Positions 1 through 5,331 of a stretch of DNA of 5,331 bases are shown here, piece after piece. This stretch comes from Marinilabiliales bacterium (lineage in GTDB: Bacteria > Bacteroidota > Bacteroidia > Bacteroidales > UBA12077), in the NCBI GenBank assembly GCA_002869305.1, contig PKTC01000155.1, positions 1-5,331 on the forward strand. Reading direction: 5' to 3'. Each line of letters begins with the position of its first letter. Positions within the stretch are counted from its first letter, which is position 1. The position numbers were made by a program, and so were the translations under genes. The notes under the pieces are model-generated. The model did no database searches. It saw only the letters and a program-made list of their open reading frames with translations, and was not told the origin of the DNA.

Positions 1-33
1 ACAATCCATAATTGCTCTTTTTACATTTGACAT
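1..33 (-). CDS. Possible 5' end of a gene downstream of the sigma factor (partial)
   Basis: Read on the minus strand, an ATG at 33-31 opens a frame that stays open to the window edge and gives MSNVKRAIMDC (11 codons). It begins 28 bases after the sigma-factor stop, in the same direction, so it could be the second gene of a sigma-factor operon. In Bacteroidota the gene after an ECF sigma factor is often an anti-sigma factor or a small membrane or hypothetical protein, but 11 residues cannot show which. A second in-frame ATG lies at position 9. No Shine-Dalgarno is visible and the leader is A/T-rich, as elsewhere in this window. The frame is so short that chance is a real alternative; the call rests on spacing and direction. 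Confidence 0.4.
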   Translation of the reverse strand, partial: MSNVKRAIMDC

Positions 34-61
34 ATTTTATTAAGTTTTATTACACTCAAAA

Positions 62-631
62 TCAGTTATTTTTATAATATTCAATCAATATTGATTTTAG
101 CTTCTTTTTACCTCGATTAATTAAAACACCAACTTCTGTTACTGTTATTTCCATAATTTCTGATACTTCTTTATATGATAAATCCTCGAAATTATGCAAG
201 GATAGGGCAATATTCTGCTTTTTAGGTAATTTTTTTAATGCATAATGCAAAGCTCTCTTATTTTCTTCTTGTTCAATACTTTCTCCTGGTTTTAAATCGT
301 TAGCTTTAGGAGTATTTCTATCATTATTTTCTTTAAAAATTACATCTATGCTGGAGAACAATTTTCGTCTTTTTTGAGAGCGCAGATAATTTAAAGATTT
401 ATTAACTGAAATTCTATAAAGCCAGGTTGTTATTTTTGATTCGCCCCTAAAATTCTCTATTGATTCGTATAGCTTAATAAAAACTTCTTGAGATACGTCC
501 ATTGCATCATCATGATTGTGAAGAATGTTATTACAAACATTTAAAACCAGTTGATGATACTTATCAACAAAAAACTGAAATGCTCTTTCATCTCTTGCTG
601 CTATTTTATCTAATAATATCTTTTCGTCCAT
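62..631 (-). CDS. ECF-type RNA polymerase sigma factor (sigma-70 family)
   Basis: This 189-residue protein has the two-domain build of an extracytoplasmic-function sigma factor, which directs core RNA polymerase to a specific set of promoters. Region 2 spans about residues 20-88. It includes the acidic helix DDAMDVSQEVF (41-51), the core-binding FIKLYESIENF stretch and the -10-recognition segment WLYRISVNKSLNYLR (70-84), followed by a basic QKRRK. A charged linker covers about 91-125. Region 4 spans about 126-180, with a LPKKQ start and a helix-turn-helix around LSYKEVSEIMEI ending in the basic RGKKKLK. Regions 1 and 3 are absent, and the length fits the ECF family. The ATG at 631 is the natural start because the conserved region begins about 20 residues in. 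It is divergent from the DUF1338 gene. A short same-strand frame follows 28 bases downstream and could be its regulator. The regulon cannot be inferred from the sequence. Confidence 0.93.
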   Translation of the reverse strand: MDEKILLDKIAARDERAFQFFVDKYHQLVLNVCNNILHNHDDAMDVSQEVFIKLYESIENFRGESKITTWLYRISVNKSLNYLRSQKRRKLFSSIDVIFKENNDRNTPKANDLKPGESIEQEENKRALHYALKKLPKKQNIALSLHNFEDLSYKEVSEIMEITVTEVGVLINRGKKKLKSILIEYYKNN

Positions 632-775
632 TCAGGAGAATCCTAAATCAATTTCTTATTCGACACACAAAATTTTAGATTATTACAAATAAAGGTAGAA
701 CTTTTTAATTTATCTGAACATAATGATTGATACTTTGTTTTTTATGAAAATATAATAACAAAAACCATCATAGTT
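632..775. promoter_or_regulatory. Divergent intergenic region between sigma factor and DUF1338 gene
   Basis: These 144 bases must hold the promoters of both flanking genes, which point away from each other. On the plus strand TACTTTG (731-737) resembles the Bacteroidota -7 box TAnnTTTG with one base missing. It lies about 38 bases before the DUF1338 start, but no TTG is placed well for a -33 element. On the minus strand TTTATTTG (693-686) is one base from the consensus, again without a good -33 partner. No clear operator palindrome or riboswitch-like fold was found. The exact promoter positions are inference. Confidence 0.3.
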
Positions 776-1582
776 ATGACTCTAGAAGAACTATTCAATA
801 AACTATGGATTGACTATACAGCTCAGAATCCAGCAGCAAAAAAAGTTTATGAATTATTTACCACTGAAGGTGAAGAAGTTGTAAATGATCACATAGCTTT
901 TAGAACTTTTGATGATCCAAAAATTAATATTGATGTTTTATCAAAAACCTTTTTAGAGAAAGGTTATGAAGAAAAAGGTCAGTACGAATTTAAAGAAAAG
1001 CACTTGTTCGCAAAACACTTTGAACATAAAACAGATAAGAATGCTCCACGCGTTTTTATAAGTCAATTGAAAACCTCGGATTTTAGCGAATTTTTGCAGA
1101 AGATTCTTAAATCTGTAGTTCATAATATTTCGGAAGAAGCGTTAGTTTCGGAAGAATTAATCTTTTCAGGAAATGTATGGGGAACACCTGATTATGATAC
1201 CTATTTGCGATTAAGAGAAGAGTCTGAATATGCAGCATGGGTTTATGTTTATGGTTTTAGAGCCAATCACTTTACGGTAAGTGTGAATGGTTTAAAAAAG
1301 TTTGATAATCTTGAGCAAGTTAACCAATTTTTAAAAGACAATAATTTTCTTTTAAATTCTTCAGGAGGAGAGATTAAAGGAACTAAAGAGCAGTTGCTTC
1401 GTCAATCAAGTATCATGGCAAATCATATTAGTGTGGAATTTACGAATGGTGTTTACAGTATTCCGGGATGTTATTATGAGTTTGCACAGCGTTATCTGGA
1501 TGAAAACGGAAAATTATATAGTGGATTTATTGCAAAATCTGCAGATAAAATATTTGAAAGTACCAATTATTACAAGGGTTAA
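776..1582 (+). CDS. DUF1338 protein, short 2-oxoadipate dioxygenase/decarboxylase-like metalloenzyme
   Basis: This 268-residue cytosolic protein is recognised as DUF1338 by VNDHIAFRTF (36-45), the central GFRANHFTVSVN segment and the C-terminal YYEFAQRY ... ADKIFEST block. The characterised family member, HglS of Pseudomonas putida, is an iron(II) enzyme that converts 2-oxoadipate to 2-hydroxyglutarate in D-lysine breakdown. It uses two His and one Glu for the metal and an Arg four residues after the first His. The matching residues here would be H39, R43, H165 and probably E235 (E221 is the alternative). That assignment comes from spacing and motif resemblance, not an alignment. HglS has about 460 residues, so this is the short form common in Bacteroidota, whose substrate is not settled. 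No lysine-catabolism gene lies nearby. The start fits because the conserved LFNKLWIDY stretch begins at residue 6. The gene ends 15 bases before a strong terminator, so it is probably monocistronic. Confidence 0.88.
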   Translation: MTLEELFNKLWIDYTAQNPAAKKVYELFTTEGEEVVNDHIAFRTFDDPKINIDVLSKTFLEKGYEEKGQYEFKEKHLFAKHFEHKTDKNAPRVFISQLKTSDFSEFLQKILKSVVHNISEEALVSEELIFSGNVWGTPDYDTYLRLREESEYAAWVYVYGFRANHFTVSVNGLKKFDNLEQVNQFLKDNNFLLNSSGGEIKGTKEQLLRQSSIMANHISVEFTNGVYSIPGCYYEFAQRYLDENGKLYSGFIAKSADKIFESTNYYKG

Positions 1583-1597
1583 TAGCTCTAAATTTAG

Positions 1598-1626
1598 AAA
1601 AAGCCTGCCTTTTGGCGGGCTTTTTT
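1598..1626 (+). terminator. Rho-independent terminator after the DUF1338 gene
   Basis: A seven-pair GC-rich stem, GCCTGCC (1603-1609) with GGCGGGC (1614-1620), closes a TTTT loop and contains one G-T pair. The A run before it (1598-1602) and the T run after it (1621-1626) extend the stem and supply the U tract. It starts 15 bases after the DUF1338 stop and should isolate that gene from the glycosyltransferase. The A-stem-T symmetry could also allow function in the reverse direction, but no convergent gene is present. Confidence 0.93.
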
Positions 1627-1647
1627 CATGTATTTTGATGGCTTAAA

Positions 1648-1678
1648 TTTCATTATAATATGGAAATAATTAAGTTTG
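1648..1678 (+). promoter_or_regulatory. Candidate Bacteroidota promoter of the glycosyltransferase gene
   Basis: TAAGTTTG at 1671-1678 matches the Bacteroidota primary-sigma -7 consensus TAnnTTTG exactly. A degenerate -33 element (TTTC at 1648-1651) lies about 19 bases upstream; the canonical TTG is missing. Transcription would begin near 1685, leaving a leader of about 20 bases before the ATG at 1704. Its place just after the upstream terminator supports independent transcription of the glycosyltransferase. Confidence 0.5.
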
Positions 1679-1703
1679 CAATTCATTCTTTAAAAAAATT
1701 GAA

Positions 1704-2651
1704 ATGAAGATCAGTGGATTTACAATGGGTAAAAATGTGGATAAATTGTATTATCCTATAAAACCTGCAATAATGTCTATACTTCCAATAGTTGACGAGT
1801 TTGTTGTAGCCTTAGGAAAAGGTGATGAAGATGATAAAACTCGCGAAGAAATATTGAGTATTGGAAGTGATAAGATAAAAATCATAGATACAATCTGGGA
1901 TATTGACAAATACCCAAATGGTACTGAAAATGCACATCAAACTGATATTGCAAAAAACCATTGTACAGGAGATTGGTTGTTTTATTTACAGGCAGACGAG
2001 GTTATTCATGAAAAATTTCTTCCTGTTATTAAATCTCGTTGTGAGGAGTTATTACATGATAAATCTGTGGAAGGATTACTTTTTAGATATAAGCATTTTT
2101 GGGGAGATTATGATCATTACCATTTCTCTCATCACTGGTATAAGCACGAAATAAGAATTGTAAGAAATGATCCTGAGATACACTCATGGGAATCTGCACA
2201 GTCGTTCCGAAGAATACCTAATTTTGATGGAGTTAATTATCGCCAGCAAGAAAATACGTATAAATTAAAAGTAGCAAAAGTTGATGCAGACGTTTACCAT
2301 TATGGTTGGGTACGTCCTCCCTCATTAATGAAGAAAAAGATGAAGGCCTTGGATACAATTCATAAAGGGGAAGATGGTGCTCAAAAAAAGGAAGAACTTT
2401 ACAGGAATTTCGATTACGGACCACTAAATCAGCTTCAGAAATTTAACGAAACACATCCACAGGTGATGAAGGATTGGAAAGCCAGGTTTGATTGGAAAAA
2501 TGAGCTTCAATATATTGGCAAACCATCTCCAACCAGAAAGAAGCATGCTCACGAGCGATTTAAATACCGATTTTTAACTTTTATAGAAAATAACTTATTA
2601 GGAGGTCGAAATCTCGGTGGATTTAAAAATTATGTATTATTAAAGAGATAA
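1704..2651 (+). CDS. Glycosyltransferase, GT2-like (GT-A fold)
   Basis: This 315-residue protein probably transfers a sugar from a nucleotide-sugar donor. It starts directly with the first strand of a GT-A fold (MKISGFTMGKNV). A typical IVDEFVVALGKGDEDDKT segment (about 29-46) and the IDKYPNGTENAHQTDIA region follow. Next is TGDWLFYLQADEVIHE, in which the QADE at 96-99 stands where GT2 enzymes have the DxD metal/nucleotide-binding motif. Later landmarks are HHWYKHEIRIVRN and YHYGWVRPP (H199), seen in Bacteroidota GT2 proteins. The basic C-terminus (HERFKYRF ... NYVLLKR) has no transmembrane helix, so the enzyme is probably cytosolic or peripherally membrane-bound. Donor and acceptor cannot be deduced, and no polysaccharide or O-antigen cluster is visible here. 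No Shine-Dalgarno is seen; the leader is A-rich. The family call is fairly secure, the specific role open. Confidence 0.85.
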   Translation: MKISGFTMGKNVDKLYYPIKPAIMSILPIVDEFVVALGKGDEDDKTREEILSIGSDKIKIIDTIWDIDKYPNGTENAHQTDIAKNHCTGDWLFYLQADEVIHEKFLPVIKSRCEELLHDKSVEGLLFRYKHFWGDYDHYHFSHHWYKHEIRIVRNDPEIHSWESAQSFRRIPNFDGVNYRQQENTYKLKVAKVDADVYHYGWVRPPSLMKKKMKALDTIHKGEDGAQKKEELYRNFDYGPLNQLQKFNETHPQVMKDWKARFDWKNELQYIGKPSPTRKKHAHERFKYRFLTFIENNLLGGRNLGGFKNYVLLKR

Positions 2652-2795
2652 CTCTAATTCATTTCTTGCATTGTTCATAATTTCTTTATACTTCGTAGGA
2701 TTCTTTATAGGCCTTGTATTATCAAAAGATTATATTTGTGGTAATCAAATAGTGCAATATTGTATATGTTATAATAAAAAGAAAATAAGTTAGTT
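2652..2795 (+). promoter_or_regulatory. Intergenic region with a weak promoter candidate for the GH3 fusion gene
   Basis: This 144-base A/T-rich spacer has no clear terminator hairpin after the glycosyltransferase. TATATTTG (2731-2738) fits the TAnnTTTG -7 consensus. A TTG sits at 2714-2716, but the 14-base gap is shorter than the usual roughly 17-23, so this promoter is tentative. Initiation would be near 2745, giving a leader of about 50 bases. The sequence before the ATG is A-rich and carries no Shine-Dalgarno. Read-through from the upstream gene cannot be excluded. Confidence 0.35.
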
Positions 2796-2861
2796 ATGTG
2801 CCGAGTTCGATTGTTTCTAATTTTATCATCATACTTTATTTTAAATTTAAATTCTTTTGCA
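2796..2861 (+). other. Signal peptide of the GH3 fusion protein
   Basis: The first 22 codons give a basic start (MCRVR), a hydrophobic core (LFLILSSYFILNL) and an S-F-A site before Q23, a standard signal peptidase I pattern common in Bacteroidota proteins that begin the mature chain with Gln. There is no lipobox cysteine before the mature domain, so the protein is not predicted to be a lipoprotein. Export matches a cell-wall role and differs from the cytosolic NagZ of E. coli. Confidence 0.85.
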
Positions 2862-5331
2862 CAGGATACCATACAATTCAAAAATGATCAGGATCATTGG
2901 GTTGATTCATTGATGAATGAGCTATCCCTTGAAGAAAAAATTGGACAATTGTTCATGGTTGCAGCATACTCAAACAAAGATCAGCAGCACATTGATGAGA
3001 TATCATACATCATTAAAAAGCATAAAGTTGGAGGATTAATTTTTTTCCAGGGAGGACCAGGAAGACAGGCAAATCTGACCAATAAATATCAGACCTTGTC
3101 CGAAATTCCATTGCTAATTGCAATAGATGGTGAATGGGGTTTAGGAATGCGCTTAGATTCTACACTAAATTATCCACGTCAGATGATGTTAGGTGCGATA
3201 CAACACGATTCTTTAATTTATCAGATGGGTTATGATATTGGTGAACAAATGAAGCGGTTAGGCGTGCATATTAATTTTGCACCTGTAGTAGATGTAAATA
3301 ACAATCCATTAAATCCTGTTATTAATGTGCGCTCATTTGGAGAGAATCCCGATTTAGTTGCAAAGAAAGGAATTATGTATATGCAGGGAATGCAAGATGC
3401 TGGGATTATAGCTACAGCAAAGCATTTTCCAGGACATGGAGATACAGACAAAGATTCACATCATACCTTACCTATCGTTACTCATAATAAGCAACGCTTA
3501 GATTCAATAGAGTTATATCCATTTCAAAAAATATTTGATGCTGGAATTGAAGGTGTAATGGTAGCTCATTTAAATGTCCCTGAATTGGGAACCAAGGAAG
3601 ATACGCCAACCACTTTAACTAAAGCCGTAGTTAACGATTTGCTTAAAAATGAAATGGGTTTTGATGGTTTGATTTTTACAGATGCCCTTAATATGAAAGG
3701 GGCAACCGAATATTATAAACCAGGTGAGATTGAATGTTTGGCCTTGGAGGCTGGAAATGATATATTACTTTTTTCAGTAAGTGTATCAAAAGCAATTTCT
3801 AAGATAAAAAAAGACATTCGTAAAGGAGATTTAACCAAAGAAAGAATTGACGAAAGTTGTAGAAAAGTTTTGGCTGCGAAATATAGATTAGGATTATTGA
3901 GTAATAAAAGCGACAAAATCTTTGTTGATACAGAAAATCTGAAAAATGATTTAAATAAACTGGTTTACGAGGTAACACGCAGAGATCTTATTGAAAATGG
4001 CATAACAATGATTCGTAATAATGAAAATTTATTACCAATCAAAAAGTTAAAGCGCAAAAAATTTGCATCACTGTCTTTTAACACTGAAGAAATCACGGAA
4101 TTTCAGAAAACATTATCAAAATATGCCGAAGTTGATCATTTCGTGTATAATGAAAAAACTAAAGATTCAATTCTACTTATCCTGAAAGATTACAATGCTG
4201 TCTTTACGAGTTATCACAATGCTTCATATTGGCCTTCTGGTAATTATAAAGTAGATTTAAGTCAATTAAATAGCATTGCCAAACTGGCGCATGAAACGAA
4301 TGTAGTTTTTTGTCTCTTTGCAAACCCATATAGTCTGCGAAATTTTGAGCACATTGATGAAATTCAAAGCTTAATGATTGCATATTCGGATGATAAAGCT
4401 GCTCAAAGCCTTGCAGCGCAAGCACTCTTTGGTGGAATAAAACTATCCGGTAAATTACATGTAGGAATAAACAATAATTATCCGGCAGGAATGGGTATCG
4501 AACTAAAAAAAAAAATAAGACTTGGTTATGGAATCCCTGAACAGGTCGGTATTTCTTCTAAAAAACTGCAGAAAGTGGATTCAATAGCTCAAACTGCTAT
4601 TGATAGTATGGCTACGCCGGGTTGTAGAATTCTTGTAGCTCGCAATGGGAATATTTTTTACGATAAGTCGTTTGGTTATCATTCCTATATGAAAAACAAT
4701 CCGGTTGAAGAAAATGATATTTACGATATTGCATCTATAACTAAGATAGCAGCTACGGTACCTTCATTAATGAAATTATTTGAAGACAGTTTATTTTCTT
4801 TAGATGCTACTCTGGCAGATTATTTACCAGAACTGGATACAACAAATAAAGGCGAATTAATAATAAAAGATGTTTTAACTCATCAAGCACGGTTAAATGG
4901 ATGGATTCCATTTTATTATTCAACCTTGGAAACCTTATATCCGGATCAGGAGTTGCTCAATAACAGATTCACTGAAGAATTTCCTTATAAGATAGGAAAT
5001 CATGCTTATATGGCTAAAAATTTTAAGTTTAAAGAAGGAATATATAGTTATTATCCAAAGGAAGGATATTCAACTAAAATAGCCGATAATTTTTACATTT
5101 TAGATAGTTATACCGATACCATCTATAATAAAATTCGAAGTTCAGATTTAATCGAGGAAAAAGCATATAGATACAGTGATTTGGGATACTATTATTTTTA
5201 TAAGATCATTGAAAAATACCGACAAGTTAATTTTGAAGATTTTGTAGATTCTACTTATTTTAAAGAATTGGGTGCTTATAGAACCACATTCTTGCCTCTA
5301 GAAAAATTCGATCAATCTGAAATTATTCCAA
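2796..5331 (+). CDS. Exported GH3 beta-N-acetylglucosaminidase (NagZ-like) fused to a serine beta-lactamase-like hydrolase, 3' partial
   Basis: The frame is open from the ATG at 2796 to the window edge (845 codons, no stop). A signal peptide covers residues 1-22 (SFA/QD cleavage). The GH3 catalytic domain spans about 35-370, with IDGEWGLGMRL (D111), NVRSFGENP (R179), KHFPGHGDTDKDSHH (209-223) and the nucleophile D296 in FTDALNMKGA. D220 and H222 match the Asp-His acid/base pair special to NagZ-type enzymes, which remove GlcNAc from peptidoglycan fragments. A GH3 C-terminal domain follows (about 391-565; NENLLPI near its start, ALFGGIKLSGKL near its end). After a Lys-rich junction, a beta-lactamase/PBP-like domain begins near 581, with S647-x-x-K650 (nucleophile and base), LTHQARL (H696) and Y793-S-D795 in place of YxN. 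The third motif (KTG or HxG) should lie past the edge. Location is inferred to be periplasmic and the role cell-wall turnover. This fusion is known in Bacteroidota; the substrate of the second domain is not established here. Confidence 0.92.
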   Translation, partial: MCRVRLFLILSSYFILNLNSFAQDTIQFKNDQDHWVDSLMNELSLEEKIGQLFMVAAYSNKDQQHIDEISYIIKKHKVGGLIFFQGGPGRQANLTNKYQTLSEIPLLIAIDGEWGLGMRLDSTLNYPRQMMLGAIQHDSLIYQMGYDIGEQMKRLGVHINFAPVVDVNNNPLNPVINVRSFGENPDLVAKKGIMYMQGMQDAGIIATAKHFPGHGDTDKDSHHTLPIVTHNKQRLDSIELYPFQKIFDAGIEGVMVAHLNVPELGTKEDTPTTLTKAVVNDLLKNEMGFDGLIFTDALNMKGATEYYKPGEIECLALEAGNDILLFSVSVSKAISKIKKDIRKGDLTKERIDESCRKVLAAKYRLGLLSNKSDKIFVDTENLKNDLNKLVYEVTRRDLIENGITMIRNNENLLPIKKLKRKKFASLSFNTEEITEFQKTLSKYAEVDHFVYNEKTKDSILLILKDYNAVFTSYHNASYWPSGNYKVDLSQLNSIAKLAHETNVVFCLFANPYSLRNFEHIDEIQSLMIAYSDDKAAQSLAAQALFGGIKLSGKLHVGINNNYPAGMGIELKKKIRLGYGIPEQVGISSKKLQKVDSIAQTAIDSMATPGCRILVARNGNIFYDKSFGYHSYMKNNPVEENDIYDIASITKIAATVPSLMKLFEDSLFSLDATLADYLPELDTTNKGELIIKDVLTHQARLNGWIPFYYSTLETLYPDQELLNNRFTEEFPYKIGNHAYMAKNFKFKEGIYSYYPKEGYSTKIADNFYILDSYTDTIYNKIRSSDLIEEKAYRYSDLGYYYFYKIIEKYRQVNFEDFVDSTYFKELGAYRTTFLPLEKFDQSEIIP
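4505..4515 (+). repeat. A11 homopolymer at the GH3/beta-lactamase junction
   Basis: Eleven consecutive A bases encode the Lys run at residues 571-573, between the GH3 C-terminal domain and the serine-hydrolase domain. In the given sequence the frame stays open through it. Loss of one A brings TAA into frame at once. Gain of one A reaches TGA after eight further codons. Both would yield a protein of about 573-581 residues with a complete GH3 module only. This may be a slippage site or simply an AT-rich accident. Confidence 0.9.

Noticed and set aside
1431..1646. Plus-strand 71-codon open frame overlapping the end of the DUF1338 gene
   Set aside because: It lies in another frame of a well-supported gene, runs through the terminator hairpin and shows no recognisable domain.
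1903..2424. Open frames inside the glycosyltransferase (1903-2154 plus, 2233-2424 minus)
   Set aside because: Both are out-of-frame shadows of a gene with clear conserved motifs, and neither has a leader or a family signature.
2761..2790. TATAAT-like sequence (around 2769-2774) as a sigma-70 -10 box for the fusion gene
   Set aside because: Bacteroidota primary promoters use TAnnTTTG, no matching -35 is present, and such strings are frequent in AT-rich spacers.
2652..2795. Terminator after the glycosyltransferase
   Set aside because: No GC-rich inverted repeat followed by a T run was found in this spacer.
3230..4425. Three minus-strand frames of 67-73 codons opposite the GH3 fusion (3230-3451, 3713-3916, 4204-4425)
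   Set aside because: They lie opposite conserved GH3 coding sequence, contain no domain and have no promoter or spacing that suggests expression.
4500..4545. A frameshift or split of the GH3 and beta-lactamase modules into two genes
   Set aside because: Codon-by-codon reading through the A11 run keeps one open frame from 2796 to 5331, with both modules in the same frame, so the fusion is taken as given.

Overview
The window is AT-rich DNA that reads as a member of the Bacteroidota. Four lines of evidence point there: A/T-rich codon use, leaders without a clear Shine-Dalgarno, a perfect TAnnTTTG-type -7 box (TAAGTTTG at 1671-1678), and gene families typical of the phylum (an ECF sigma factor and a secreted GH3/serine-hydrolase fusion). 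An order-level guess (Marinilabiliales-like or another marine/anaerobic Bacteroidota) is only an impression from protein style.

Layout. On the minus strand at the left is an ECF RNA polymerase sigma factor (62-631). It is followed downstream by the first 11 codons of a possible second gene that leaves the window (33 to 1). A 144-bp divergent intergenic region separates the sigma gene from a plus-strand short DUF1338 protein (776-1582), which keeps the His/Arg/His/Glu pattern of the 2-oxoadipate dioxygenase/decarboxylase-like fold. That gene ends at a strong intrinsic terminator (1598-1626). Next comes a GT2-type glycosyltransferase (1704-2651) with its own promoter-like box. After another 144-bp spacer, a long reading frame opens at 2796 and runs off the right edge without a stop. 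It encodes a signal peptide, a NagZ-like glycoside hydrolase family 3 module and a serine beta-lactamase-like module.

How the genes relate. The plus-strand genes look like separate transcription units rather than one pathway. The terminator splits the first two, and the later gaps are long. The most informative gene is the terminal fusion. It appears to join an exported N-acetylglucosaminidase to a penicillin-binding-protein-like serine hydrolase, which suggests periplasmic peptidoglycan turnover or muropeptide recovery. The junction between its two modules contains an 11-base A run, where slippage in either direction would give a GH3-only product. No RNA genes, mobile elements, CRISPR arrays or long repeats were seen, and no stretch over 300 bases lacks a gene.
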